Of a DNA stretch of 64,000 nt, positions 10,602 through 22,000 are shown in pieces. The first letter of the stretch is position 1, and the number at the start of each line of letters is the position of its first letter. The notes under the pieces were generated by a model that saw only the letters and a program-made list of their open reading frames with translations, was not told where the DNA came from and made no database searches. This DNA comes from Entoloma clypeatum (lineage: Eukaryota; Basidiomycota; Agaricomycetes; Agaricales; Entolomataceae): the NCBI GenBank assembly GCA_963565915.1, contig OY751494.1, positions 248,001 to 312,000 of the forward strand, written 5' to 3'. The position numbers were made by a program, and so were the translations under genes.

Positions 10602-10964
10602 TGTTACGAACTCTACGGTATGAGGACCACATCATATCTTTTACTTATCGGCCCGACTCGGCGCCCTCTTACGTTATGTCTAATGTCTACTTTTGCAACC
10701 TTTGATTCCCAGTCTGACTCATTACATTACTTCGTCATCCCCTTTAGTATACTTTGCTCCCATGCTGACTCGCTTTCCGCAGTCACCTTACTCATGTGCA
10801 CTGCCTTCCGCAGTACTGACTCATCCGCTACCGCCTATAGTCAGTACCTATATAAACCTCTTGTACTGTAGTAGATTCCTTAGATTTAGCAATCACATTG
10901 CTCTTCGCCTTTCCACTTCCTGCATACTCTGCCTGAACCTTGGAACGGTTTGTTAAGCATAACA
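10602..10964 (+). repeat. family A 3' LTR (A1)
   Basis: Preceded by the polypurine tract GGAGAGGGGAACA. Starts TGTTACGAACTC and ends GCATAACA. Contains TGACTCA motifs, three imperfect copies of CCTTCCGCAGT-(N)-TACTCAT, and a TATATAAA box followed about 33 nt later by AGATTTAGCAA. Confidence 0.9.
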
Positions 10965-11078
10965 CTCCCCTTCATCGTTCCTCTGCATTTCCGGAGTTCC
11001 ACTCTGGTCTCAGTCCTACGTCCTACGTCCGACCTCCAACGGACTCCGATGAAGCTCCGACTTTTCACCTACTTAACA
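10965..11078 (+). repeat. family D 5' LTR, 3' remnant
   Basis: Matches 16136-16252, the end of the D1 3' LTR, finishing CACCTACTTAACA. The rest was displaced by A1. Confidence 0.85.
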
Positions 11079-11080
11079 GT

Positions 11081-11091
11081 ATATTCGAACT
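11081..11091 (+). other. self-priming PBS of D1
   Basis: ATATTCGAACT begins 2 nt after the LTR end and is the exact complement of AGTTCGAATAT at 15840-15850 in the family D LTR, just downstream of its TATA box. There is no TGG start, so a tRNA 3'-CCA primer is unlikely. Confidence 0.75.
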
Positions 11092-11118
11092 CAAACCGTT
11101 TTTGGATTTCTGCTAGTC

Positions 11119-12002
11119 ATGGCACTCCGAAACACCAAGACAGCAAAAGCCACAGAAGCTGGCACTTCTAGGCAACAGGTTCTACAAAATGTCAAACAAC
11201 GTTTAACAGAACTATCTCCCGTAACTCCCACTACTCCGACACCTCCGGGTTTTCGGCCCATCACACCTCCACATAATATTCCGATCCCCACTTCCCCCAT
11301 AGAATCCGCACCCCCGTCTCCTCAGAATATTTTCGGCCCACAAGCCCTTGCAGATGCTTTCCTCTTAATGACCAATGAACTCAAACACAGCAAAGGTCAC
11401 AAGCATCACAAAAAGGCTAAGGATCCGGACACCTTCGACGGTTCTGGTCCCCGGAAACTGAACCAGTTTATCCTCCAATGCACATTGTTCTTCCGCGACA
11501 ACTCCGAGTATGACAATGACTCTGCCAAAATCACTCTCGCCATCTCTTTCCTCCGAGGCACAGCTCTCGATTATTTCGAGCATTTCATCATCGAACCAGA
11601 CCCGGACAACCCCCCGGACTGGTACAAAGATTGGTCCGCATTCCTCCGCACACTCCATCCAAATCCGACAAATCCGCAGCTAAAACCCCCTCCGCAAACT
11701 CTGATAAAAACTCCAAAGCCAAACCACAGACACAGAACCAGGGCAAACAGTTGAAGCCTTCCTCCGCTCCCAAGTCCGACATCTCTGACAAACTCGGAAA
11801 AGACGGAAAGCTAACTCCGGAGGAACGCAAACACCGTTTTGACAACAACCTCTGTATGTTTTGTGGCAAAGCTGGACATGTCACGAAAGATTGCCTGAAG
11901 TCTTCGTCCTCCGCCTCTAAGGCTAAGGGCGCGCTGCCCAAGCCAAGACCACGGATGAAACAAAAAATTAGCGGGCAGTCCACAGGACTCTCTATGGCCT
12001 GA
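11119..12002 (+). pseudogene. family D Gag with internal deletion and frameshift
   Basis: Starts MALRNTKTAK and shows the capsid region (DPDTFDGSGPRKLNQFI, LRGTALDYFEHF, WSAFLRTL). At about 11655 a deletion joins this to the Lys/Ser-rich C-terminal part in another frame (from about 11660), which carries the CCHC knuckle CMFCGKAGHVTKDC. Compared with the 408-residue Gag of family C, about 100 residues of distal capsid are missing. Confidence 0.8.
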
Positions 12003-12004
12003 GG

Positions 12005-13597
12005 ACTGCGTTGAACCCATCCGTACTACCGCTCTACTCAACGCTTCCGCTCTTTCCGATCCCAATTTCCTCCATGTCCGACTTACATCTCCGGTTATCT
12101 CTGATTCTTCTCCGATAGCCGCCCTTGTGGACTCCGGCTCTACTCATTGTTTTATTGACTCCCATTATGCTTCATCCTATAAACTCCCTTTCACCTCCAT
12201 ACCTCCGATCGAACTTAAATTATTTGACGGAACGTCCAACTCTGTCATTACTCAGGCGGTTGATCTCCCTGTATACTTTTCCTCCGGTGAATATATGGCC
12301 ATTACAGCCTACGTGACTGCGCTCGATTCCTCCTGTTCTATGGTTCTTGGATACAACTGGCTCACCCGCTACAATCCTATGATTGACTGGGTATTGGGCA
12401 GTATTACTTTCTGTCCACAGCTCTTGAAGGAGTCTCTGACCTTGAGGTCTTCTGCCAGGTCAGCTCCGCTACCTCCGCAGACCTCTCTCGATACTCCGAC
12501 CTCCGACTCCGGCACACCCGCTGCAACCCTGGACGTTGTTCCGAATATTGCATTGATAAATGCAGCTGCATTTGTGCGCGCTTGCAAACTTCCAGGTGCC
12601 CAATCTTTCTGAATTCACCTCTCTGACCACACACACGATCTCCGCCCAATCCGTTTCCATGTCCAAGGAACCTCCGGACCTCTCCCATATCCCAGAGGAA
12701 TATCACGATTTTGCCGATGTTTTTAGCAAGACAAAAGCAGACACCCTCGCTCCGCATCGTCCGTATGACCTCCGCATCGAGTTAGAAGACGGATCGACTC
12801 CCCCTATTGGCCCTATGTACTCCACTTCACAATCCAAACTATCTGCCCTGCGAAACTTCATAGACAAACATTTGGCCATTGGTTTCATTCGCCCCTCTCG
12901 CTCTCTGCACAGTGCTCCGGTCCTCTTTGTCTGAAAGAAGGACAGTTCCCTCCGCCTGTGCGTCGACTATCGGGGCCTGAACAAAGTTACCAAGAAGGAT
13001 CGATACCCTCTTCCGCTCATCTCCGACCTCCTTTCCACTGCCGGAAAAGCGCATGTTTATACCACTCTCGATCTCCGGCATGCATATCATCTTGTCCGCA
13101 TTGCCGACGGAGATGAATGGAAAACCGCTTTCCGCACTCGTTACGGATCGTTTGAATGGCTTGTTATGCCTTTTGGACTATCCAACGCCCCTGCTGCTTT
13201 TCAGCGATTTGTGAATGACATCTTCAGTGACCTCCTCGATGTTACAGTGGTGGTCTATCTCGACGACATTCTCATTTACTCCGACAACCCCGCCAAGCAC
13301 CCCGACAATGTCAAGGAAGTTCTCCAACGTCTCCGCAAGAATGGACTTTATGTCCGCTCCAACAAGTGCGAATTTTCTGTTGACACAGTCGAATATCTTG
13401 GTTTCATCCTTTCTCCCTCCGGTCTCCGCATGTCCGAAACCAAGGTGAAGACCATTCAAGAGTGGCCTGAACCTCGAAAAGTGAAGGACGTACAGTCTTT
13501 CCTTGGATTCGCAAATTTCTATCGACGTTTCATCCACGGTTATTCAGACATTGTTGTTCCGCTCACCCGACTCACCCGGAAGGGTACTCCGTTCTAG
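12005..13597 (+). pseudogene. family D protease and reverse transcriptase, broken
   Basis: Protease with VDSGSTHCF and LGYNWLTRYNP, stopping at 12612 by frameshift. The frame resumes near 12610 with the spacer DLSHIPEEYHDFADVF, a TGA at 12932-12934 (after PVLFV), then the RT core ([57 protein letters not shown]). It ends at 13597 where a deletion removes all RNase H and the first half of integrase. Both RT aspartate blocks are intact but cannot be reached without readthrough. Confidence 0.85.
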
Positions 13598-14522
13598 CCA
13601 CCTTGTTCATCCTGCATGTGTTCTCCAAGCACGGAGTACCGGAACATGTCACCTCCGACCGAGGCCCGGAGTTCATCTCCTGCTTTTTCCGCTCCCTTGG
13701 AAAAGCCCTCAACATGACTCTGCACTTCACCTCTGGCTACCATCCTGAAGGCGACGGTCAAACCGAATGTACCAACCAAACCTTGGAATAGTACCTCTGC
13801 ATCTTCTGCAACTATCAGCAGGACAACTGGTCCAAGCTACTTCCGCTTGCGGAGTTCGCATACAACAATGCTCCGAGTGCTACAACCAGGATCTAGCCCT
13901 TCTTCGCCAATAAAGGTTAGACCTCGCATCCGCCCGTGTCTGACAATTCGTCGTAGACCTGGACAAGCTTCACCAAGAACTCAAATCTACAATCCTAGAA
14001 GCTCAACGATGTTATCAAGGCCCCGCCGATCTCTGGCGTGCTCCGCCCCCTCCACTTGAAGTAGGACAGCAAGCATTTGTGAAGGCTAAGTTTTTCCGCA
14101 CTACACGACCCTCCAAAAAGCTGTCTGAAAAGTATCTTGGCCCCTTTGACATCCTTGCCAGGAATGGTACACACTCTTACACCCTCTGACTTCCGGACAC
14201 CATACGCGGTGTTCACCCCGTTTTCCACATCTCCATGCTGGAGCCATCTGTTCCGAATGACATTCTGAACCGGACAGTAACTCCGCCTCCTCCGATCGAC
14301 ATTGAAGGAGAAGTGGAATACGAAATCACCGAAATCCTTGACACCAAACTGGATCATCGGGGTTCTTGCAAACTGCTCTACCTAGTCCGTTGGCTAGGCT
14401 ATGAAGGAACCGATGAGGAACAGTCCTGGCTACCTGCCACGGAACTCGAACACATGACGAACTTAGTCGCGGATTTCCACTCTGTGTATCCGGAGAAACC
14501 GGGCCCCTTATCACGCCTATAG
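13598..14522 (+). pseudogene. family D integrase core and chromodomain, broken
   Basis: Starts inside the integrase core (FILHVFSKHGVPEHVTSDRG, YHPEGDGQTECTNQTLE). Stops occur at 13788-13790 (TAG where family C has CAG) and 14188-14190 (TGA where C1 has CGA). The last part (14235-14522) is an open chromodomain, with IDIEGEVEYEITEILD and VRWLGYEGTDEEQSWLP. The RNase H domain and the integrase zinc finger are absent. Confidence 0.82.
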
Positions 14523-14587
14523 AACCACGCAAGACACTCATATTGCAAAATAAATAAAATAAAAAAAACAATTAAAGGGGGGAGGGG

Positions 14588-15413
14588 CTACTGGGTTTTG
14601 GCCTTTTTGGCCGGCGGACCGTCATCCTCCAACTCTTCCTCCGGTTCTCCCTCCGCCTCCTCTTTCTCCGCTTGCAGTTCCACAAGCTCCCCGTCCGCCA
14701 ACCCCTTGACCTCCCCCTCGTCCTTTTCCTCGTCCTCTTCCTCTCCTTTTTCCTCTTCTCCGTCCTCCATCTCCGACTCCGGAGCCGCCGCCTCCAGCAG
14801 GAAATTCTGGTAGGCGAGGTGGTTGTTCATGATTTGTAGCTGCCAGAGCAGCGCCCAACCGACCCTCGCCGACTGCTCCTCCCTCTCTTCCAGAGCCTCC
14901 CGGAGCCCCCGGAGCTCCTCCGCGACCCCTGCGCCGCAGCAGTTGTTCGCCCCGCTCGGGCCCACGACCTCCACGACGGCCTCCTCCGTCTTCCCCCGTT
15001 TCCACTTCACCCTCATCTCGCCAGGTTTCAGGCAAACCCGTTTGCCGTCTTTACACCGCTGGCATGTGGTGCCCTTCCCCTGCCTAAGGTGACTGTCAGT
15101 AAGAAAAAGAAGATGAAAAAGCGGGTACTCACAACGCCCACTTGCATTCCACCTTCGCCTGCGCACAGGCCTGACACGCCTCTCCCCGGACCTCTGACTC
15201 CTCCGCTCTGCTCTCCGCCCTCTGTTTCCCCGCCTTCTTCGCCCTCTTCTTCACCTCTGCCTCCCTTGCCCTCCTCTCAGCCTCCGCCTTCTTCCTTGCC
15301 TCCGCCTCCTCCTTCTCCTTGCGTACCTGCACCAGACGGCGCAGGAGCTCCTCTTCCGAGTCATCGAGGCTGGCGCTGGAGCACGCGGGTTGTGTGTTTG
15401 AGTCTTGGGGCAT
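14588..15413 (-). CDS. antisense Zn(II)2Cys6 protein of gypsy D1
   Basis: Two exons, 15413..15133 and 15083..14588, separated by a 49-nt GT-AG intron (GTGAGT donor, CACCTTAG acceptor), give 258 residues. Splicing assembles C-x2-C-x6-C-x10-C-x2-C-x6-C (Cys80, 83, 90, 101, 104, 111), the fungal Zn2Cys6 DNA-binding pattern. It is preceded by a Glu/Lys/Arg coiled coil (about 20-75) and followed by basic residues, a second helix (EELRGLREALEER), a long Glu/Asp tail and a final basic patch (GPPAKKAKTQ). It lies 65 bp after the pol stop, convergent with pol, and starts about 120 bp from the 3' LTR. The homologue in family C sits in the same place with the intron at the same point of the cluster. Predicted nuclear; role unknown (possible regulator of the element). 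Confidence 0.75.
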
Positions 15414-15520
15414 GTTGGTGGTAACTGGAAGAAAACCCTTGGGCCGCTCATCTCCGTTAAATAACCGAGACCACATGACCTTGTTTATTTTCTCGCGGTC
15501 TTCCATGGGTGTCAGACCTA

Positions 15521-15532
15521 AGAGGGGAATAC
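15521..15532 (+). other. family D polypurine tract
   Basis: AGAGGGGAATAC immediately before the LTR start TGTTATAT; the likely plus-strand primer. Confidence 0.7.
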
Positions 15533-16252
15533 TGTTATATCCGTCTCCGAATCTCCGCTCCACTCCGATTGTCCTCTGACATTCCAGACATCCGTTACCT
15601 CCGCATCTCCGCACATTGCCATCATGCATTTCATATTCATAACTCCATGCCTTTATGCATTTCATATTCATATTCCCGTTTACTTATGCATCGCCTTTTC
15701 CGCATGGTCCATTGACCGACATCTCCGATGTTCGTTACAGTCGCTGGCAACTTACGCTGCAACTCCGGACCTACTCCGACCATCTCCGTAAAGTAATATC
15801 ATTTAGGTATTTAAGCTCGTACCATACCTGTAGTTCCTCAGTTCGAATATCAACAAAGTTCACTCCTCTACTCCCCGTTCATGCCAGAGATCCTCGCTGT
15901 GGTACAATACGCCGACGACATCCTCATCTACTGCTCTTCCTCCATCGTTACCCTTTGACGAGCTCAGTACTGCGTCCGAGTCACAACTCCGACGTCGTCC
16001 GACCACTTCCACGTCAACGTGTCTCTCACCAAGATCTCTCCAAGGACCTCCGCACCTCCGACCTCTCCTCCGACCTCCTGAAATTGGGACACCTTATCCA
16101 ACAAACGGCGGCGCAACACATACGTTGAAGCCACGTCCCTCCCCTTCGTCGTTCCTCCGCACTTCTGGAGTTCCGCTCCGGTCTCAGTCCTACGTCCTAC
16201 GTCCGACCTCCGACGGACTCCGACGAAGCTCCGACTTTTCACCTACTTAACA
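15533..16252 (+). repeat. family D 3' LTR (D1), possibly shared with D2
   Basis: Runs from TGTTATATCCG to CTACTTAACA. A TATTTAAG box (15808-15815) precedes the primer sequence AGTTCGAATAT (15840-15850) by 32 nt. Contains many TCCGA motifs. At 15899-15943 one frame reads VVQYADDILIYCSSS, a LINE-type RT motif, so part of the LTR may be captured. D2 gag sequence follows directly with no PBS. Confidence 0.75.
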
Positions 16253-17381
16253 ATCGCGAGAAATCCTGCTCCGACAAGTCCGCATCCAAATCTGACAAAT
16301 CCGAAGCTAAAACCCCCTCCGCAAACTCCGATAAAAACTCCAAAGCCAACCACAGACACAGAACCAGGGCAAACAGTTGAAGCCTTCCTCCGCTCCCAAG
16401 TCCGACATCTCCAACAAACTCAGAAAAGACCGAAAGCTAACTCCGGAGGAACGCAAACGCCGTTTTGACAACAACCTCTGTATGTTTTGTGGCAAAGCTG
16501 GACACGTCGCGAAAGATTGCCTGAAGTCTTTGTTCTCCGCCTCTAAAGCTAAGGTGCCCGCTGCCCAAGCCAAGACCACAGACGAAACAAAAAATTAGCG
16601 GGCAGTCCACAGGACTCTCTATGGCCTGAGGACTGCATTGAACTCATCTGTACTACCGCTCTACTCAACGCTTCCACTCTTTCCGACCCCAATTCCCTCC
16701 GTGTCCGACTTACATCTCCGGTTATCTCTGATTCTTCTCTGATAGCCGCCCTTGTGGACTCCGGCTCTACTCATTGTTTTATTGACTCCCGTTATGCTTC
16801 ATCCTATAAACTCCCTTTCACCTCCATACCTCCGATCGAACTTAAATTATTTGACGGAATGTCCAACTCTGTCATTACTCAGGCGGTTGATCTCCCTGTA
16901 TACTTTTCCTCTGGTGAATGTGAATATATGGCCATTACAGCCTATGTGACTCCGCTCGATTCCTCCTGTTCTATGGTTCTTGGATACAACTGGCTCACCC
17001 ACTACAATCCTATGATTGACTGGGTATTGGGCAGTATTACTTTCTGTCCACAGCTCTTGAAGGAGTCTCTGACCTTGAGGTCTTCTGCCAGGTCAGCTCT
17101 GCTACCTCCGCAGACCTCTCTCGATACTCCGACCTCCGACTCCGGCACACCCGCTGCAACCCTGGACGTTGTTCCGAATATTGCATTGATAAATGCAGCT
17201 GCATTTGTGCGCGCTTGCAAACTTCCAGGTGCCCAATCTTTCTGAATTCACCTCTCTGACCACACACACGATCTCCGCCCAATCTGTTTCCATGTCTGAG
17301 GAACCTCCGGACCTCTCCCATATCCCAGAGGAATATCACAATTTTGCCGATGTTTTTAGCAAGACAAAAGCAGACACCCTC
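16253..17381 (+). pseudogene. D2 Gag C-terminus and protease
   Basis: Begins inside gag directly after the LTR. The CCHC knuckle CMFCGKAGHVAKDC is in the frame ending at 16598. Protease follows (VDSGSTHCFIDS, 16754 onward) to a stop at 17245, after which the spacer (DLSHIPEEYHNFADVF) is in another frame, as in D1. D1 and D2 share that frame change, so it predates their duplication. Confidence 0.82.
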
Positions 17382-17790
17382 CTTATTATGCATACTTACT
17401 GTTATGAATCTCATTACTATGTACATTACTTACATCCAACCATTTTACTTATGTTAAAAATCTCCGACAGCCACTCGTTATCCGACTTTGACGAAGCCAC
17501 ATGTCCTCCGACATAGTATTTAAACTTATGTAGAATCGTGTATTAGCTTCAGTTTGAATATCAACTTAGATTCGACATCATACCCCCCGTCCTCTTTCCA
17601 ACTCTTAACTTGAGTCCGACCTCCGACCTCCGATCCTCCGATCCTCCGAAATAAGGACACCAACATATTAGCGAGGGCGCAACACACAAGTTGAAGCCAA
17701 GTCCTTGCCCCTACGTTGCACGCGCTTCGACCCTCCGACTTTCCGACGTGTCCGACGTAGCTCCGACGTTTTGTTGATCAGTTCTTAACA
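17382..17790 (+). repeat. family C 5' LTR (C1), left-truncated
   Basis: Lacks roughly the first 75 bp seen at 23313. TATTTAAA (17517-17524) is followed 34 nt later by the primer AGTTTGAATAT (17551-17561). Five TCCGA motifs stand at 7-8 bp spacing near 17615-17650; 12 TCCGA and no TCGGA occur in 17461-17790. Ends GTTCTTAACA. Confidence 0.85.
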
Positions 17791-17792
17791 GT

Positions 17793-17803
17793 ATATTCAA
17801 ACT
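17793..17803 (+). other. self-priming PBS of C1
   Basis: ATATTCAAACT starts 2 nt after the LTR and is the exact complement of AGTTTGAATAT at 17551-17561. It differs from the family D site by one base, matched by a change in the family C primer. Confidence 0.78.
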
Positions 17804-17836
17804 GCCACTCGCTTATCCGTATTTCAAATTCCAGTT

Positions 17837-19063
17837 ATGGCAGCCCGCACCACTCAGAACTCCCGTGCAGCAGCAGCTGCAGTGGAAGCTTCAAACCTGC
17901 AGGACACCAGGGCGACATTTCTACATACGTTCCAAGATATTCCCGCAGAAGAATCTGCACCCAAACCTGACCCCATATCCCCGACACCTCGTCTCCGAAC
18001 ACCTCAGACACAAGGACCTCCGATTCCTGAAGAATTCCGTCCTTTTAAATCTCCGACCTCTCCTTTTGACGATAACAATCCTTTCCGTCGCAAGCAAACT
18101 CCAAACCTCGCCGAAGCAATTATGCTTATGACGCAGGAGCTCCGACGTAGAGAGACTCCGAAAACTCCGAAAAAGAAGTCGAAGGAACCCAACACTTTTG
18201 ACGGTTCCGACTCTCGGAAACTCACCAGTTTCCTCGCACAATGCACACTATATTTCCGAAACAACCCCGCCTTTGACGACGATGATAACAAAGTCAGTTT
18301 CGCTCTGTCGTACCTCCGAGGAACCGCGCTCGAATGGTTTGAGCCCACCCTCTTGGGAGAGTCCGACGATGACTCTGTCTGGTTGGACGACTGGTCCGCC
18401 TTTGTGCACATCCTCCGATCCGAATTCAGACCTATCGATCTGACCGGAGAAGCAGAGGATAGCCTGGATCACCTTCGGATGCGCGACAATCAGAAGATCC
18501 TACGTTACAACGTGGACTTCAAACATCTTTCCGCTCGCATGCAGTGGGATGATGGCGCGCTCCGATATCGGTACTATACCGGTTTAGCGGAACGCATCAA
18601 GGACGTTTTGGGGACTTTTCCCAAACCAAAGACTCTCGCCGAGTTGAAAGTAATGGCCCATAACATTGATGCTCGCTACTGGGAACGTCAACGCGAGAAA
18701 TCGCGCTCCTCCGACAAATCTACTCCGAAGTCCAACAAATCCGACAAATCCGACAAAAAACAGACCCCCGCTTCATCATCCTCCAACAACAACTCCTCAT
18801 CGTCTAAACCCAACTCACAACAACAACAAAAATCGTCATCCACCTCTCCGAAATCCGCCCTCTCCGACAAACTTGGCAAAGATGGGAAATTAACTCCCCA
18901 AGAACGCCAACGACAATTTGAGAATAATTTATGCATGTTTTGCGGCAACATTGGTCATTGGGCTTCCGACTGCTCGAAGAAATCGTCTTCTGACGCCAAA
19001 GCAAAGGCCCACGCGGCCCAAGCTGAGGACAAATTGGAGAAGACGACCGAGTCAAAAAAATAG
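17837..19063 (+). CDS. gag: Gag, gypsy C1
   Basis: Open frame of 408 residues, the capsid/nucleocapsid protein. It has a Pro/Thr-rich N-terminus, a capsid domain (EPNTFDGSDSRKLTSFL, LRGTALEWFEP, FVHILRSEF, about 115-230), a helical part (YYTGLAERIKDVLG), a Ser/Lys/Asn/Gln-rich linker and one CCHC knuckle CMFCGNIGHWASDC (about 366-379). ATG 17837 lies 46 nt after the LTR and is the first in frame. The stop TAG at 19063 is followed by pol. It agrees with the C2 Gag over its full length, although both pol genes are dead. Confidence 0.92.
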   Translation: MAARTTQNSRAAAAAVEASNLQDTRATFLHTFQDIPAEESAPKPDPISPTPRLRTPQTQGPPIPEEFRPFKSPTSPFDDNNPFRRKQTPNLAEAIMLMTQELRRRETPKTPKKKSKEPNTFDGSDSRKLTSFLAQCTLYFRNNPAFDDDDNKVSFALSYLRGTALEWFEPTLLGESDDDSVWLDDWSAFVHILRSEFRPIDLTGEAEDSLDHLRMRDNQKILRYNVDFKHLSARMQWDDGALRYRYYTGLAERIKDVLGTFPKPKTLAELKVMAHNIDARYWERQREKSRSSDKSTPKSNKSDKSDKKQTPASSSSNNNSSSSKPNSQQQQKSSSTSPKSALSDKLGKDGKLTPQERQRQFENNLCMFCGNIGHWASDCSKKSSSDAKAKAHAAQAEDKLEKTTESKK

Positions 19064-19065
19064 TA

Positions 19066-22000
19066 AGCAGTCCTCAGATTCCAGCACATACTGGGGATTG
19101 CGTTGACTCCTTTTGTGCACCTTTGGAAACCCTCCGACTCAATGTGTCCGCTCTCTCAAATCCGAACTCTCTATGTATTGATTTGATATCTCCGACCTTT
19201 TCCGATTCTCTTCCGATAAAGACTCTTATTGATTCTGGTTCTACACATTGCTTCGCAGATACCAGATTTATTTCTTCCTTAAACTTATCTCCGACTTCGA
19301 TTCCTTCACCTAGGGTTTTGAAACTTTTTGACGGTTCTTCAAATACTTATATCATGCAATCTATCGATCTTCCTCTCCGATTTCCTTCCGGTGAACTTCT
19401 GACTGTCACATTTTACGTGACAACCCTCGATTCGTCTTGTAATTTGATTCTAGGACACAACTGGCTCACCCGCTACAATCCATTGATTGACTGGGTATTG
19501 GGCAGTATCTTTTTCCGTTCTACGTTACCCGACACTCCGAGTCCGACTCCGATGTCGACTGCTGAGGCAGCTCCGCCACCTCTGCAGTGTCCGCCCTCTC
19601 CGATGGGCACCTCTGATCCGCTCAGTCCAAACACCTCCGACCCGCCACAGATTACCATGGTCAATGCAGCCGCATATCTCCATGCTTGTAAAGCTCCTGG
19701 GGCATACACTTTCCGTGTTCACCTCTCCGACATCTCCGCCAATTCCACGTCTGTCTCCGACGACGCTCCCGACCTTCTGGACAACTGCGTTACCGTTTAC
19801 CTCGACGACATCCTATCTACTCCGACAACCCCGAGGAACACAAAAAAAAATGTCCGAGAAGTCCTCTGACGACTCCGACAACATGGTCTTTACGCCCGCG
19901 CCGACAAGTGCGACTTCTCTGCCGAAACTGTAGAATATCTTGGATTTATCCTTTCTTCCGACGGACTCAAAATGTCGGAAGCAAAAGTCAAGATTATTCA
20001 GGATTGGCCTGAACCGCGCAGAGTGAAGGACATCCAGTCCTTTTTAGGTTTTGCAAACTTTTACTGACGTTCCATTCCATTCTATTCCAACATCACTATT
20101 CCACTCACTCATTTAACCAGGAAACATGCCACTTGGCTGTTCTCCAACAACGCTCAAACCGCTTTTAATGACCTGAAAAAGGCATTTACCACCGCTCCAA
20201 TCCTGACACACTGGATCCCCGACTCTCCGATAATTGTCGAAACCGACGCATCCAACTATGCCCTAGCGGCTATTCTGTCGATAGTCACCTCCGACAATGA
20301 AGTCCACCCCATCGCATTCCATTCCCGCACCTTCACGGCCCCCGAAGTAAACTATGACACCCACGATAAGGAACTTCTTGCCATCTACGAAGCGTTTAAA
20401 ATTTGGCGCCATTACCTCGAAGGCTCCGGTACTCCGATTGACGTCGTTACCGACCACAAAAATCTCGAGTATTTTGCCACCACCAAAGTTCTTTCACGCC
20501 GACAAGTCCGATGGTCGGAATACCTTTCTCAGTTCAACCTCATCATCCGATTCTGCCCCGGCCGATTGGGAACTAAACCTGACTCTCTAACTAGATGTTG
20601 GGATGTTTACCCTAAAGGGGGAAATAGCGACTACATCAACATCAATCTGACCAACCTCCGACCAGTCTTTTCGCAAGAACAGCTCTCCGCTTCAGTTCGC
20701 GCGACTCAACTCCTTGAGCCCGTCCTCCGTGCAACCATTATCATGGACACAGAAAAGCTTCACCACGACATACTCACAGCACTCCCTTCCGACACTCTTT
20801 ACGACACTCTTTCTAAAGATCCTAAACCCCGCTGGTCTCTTGACCCCGATGGTTTCCTCTGACATGACGATTGGATATACGTTCCCGACTCCGACGACCT
20901 CCGACTCCAAGTCCTACAGCACAAGCACAATCATATGCTTGCTGGACACCCAGGTCAGAACAAGACACTCAGTCTCATTCAGCGTGATTATACCTGGCCC
21001 GGAATACGAGATTTCGTTAAACACTATTGCAAGTCATGTACCACTTGCATGTGATCGAAGCCACAAAGACACAAGCCTTATGGTCTACTCAAACAGCTTC
21101 CGATTCCCGAACGACCTTGGAATTCTATCTCAATGGATTTCATCGAGACCCTTCCAACCTCCGACAACTTTGATTCAATCCTCGTTATCGTTGACCGATT
21201 AACAAAACAAAGTATTTTCATTCCGACAACAATTCACTGTACCTCCGAAGACCTTGCCATTCTCTTCATATTGCATGTCTTCTCTAAACACGGCGTCCCC
21301 GAACATGTCACCTCTGACCGCGGCCCCGAATTTGTCACCTCCGGTTACCACCCCGAAGGTGATGGCCAAACCGAATGCACTAACCAGACCCTCGAACAGT
21401 ACTTGCGGATATTCTGCAACTACCAACAGGATAACTGGTCCGCTCTCCTTCCAATTGCAGAGTTCATGTACAACAATGCACCTAGTGCTACCACTGGCAT
21501 ATCTCCCTTCTTTGCTAACAAGGGTTACCATCTGAACATTACTGTTCACCTGGAACGAGACCTCGCCTCTTCCCGAGCCCGATCCTTCATGACTGACTTA
21601 GACAAACTTCACCAAGAACTGAAAGCCACCATCTCCGATGCTCAACGACGTTACCAGAAGTCCTCCGACAATAATCGGATCGCACCTCCGACATTTTCTG
21701 TTGGACAACAGGTTTTCATCAAAGCACAGTTCTTCCACACAACACGCCCATCCAAGAAACTCTCAGAAAAGTACTTGGGACCATACAAGATCATTGCACA
21801 ACCCAGCACACACTCCTTTACCCTCCGACTCCCTGACACATTCCGCGGTGTTCACCCCGTCTACCACGTCTCCATGCTTGAACCCGCAACTCCGAACACC
21901 ATTCCGAATCGGACCCAACCTCCGCCTCCTCCGATTGACATTGACGGAGAACTTGAGTACGAGATCGCTGAAATAGTCGACTCAAAGATCAACCGACAAC

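Larger units (their letters stand above)
7978..10964 (+). mobile_element. Ty3/gypsy family A copy A1, 5'-truncated
   Basis: Begins abruptly inside the RNase H part of pol and continues through integrase, chromodomain, the small downstream ORF, PPT and 3' LTR. LTR, gag, protease and RT are absent. The 3' LTR end (GCATAACA) falls inside the LTR of D1, showing that A1 inserted into D1. Confidence 0.9.
10965..16252 (+). mobile_element. Ty3/gypsy family D copy D1
   Basis: Order: truncated 5' LTR, self-priming PBS, gag, protease/RT, deleted RNase H, integrase/chromodomain, antisense Zn2Cys6 gene, PPT and 3' LTR. The 5' LTR lost its left part to A1. The sense strand is saturated with TCCGA. Several deletions and stops make pol inactive, while the antisense gene is intact. 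Confidence 0.88.

Noticed and set aside
14622..15035. 137-codon Gly/Arg-rich minus-strand ORF
   Set aside because: Shadow frame of exon 2 of the Zn2Cys6 gene, with no conserved motif.
17461..17790. Tandem TCCGA motifs as a CRISPR-like or satellite array
   Set aside because: Units are too short and irregular, without spacers, and the motif is spread through coding and LTR sequence alike.
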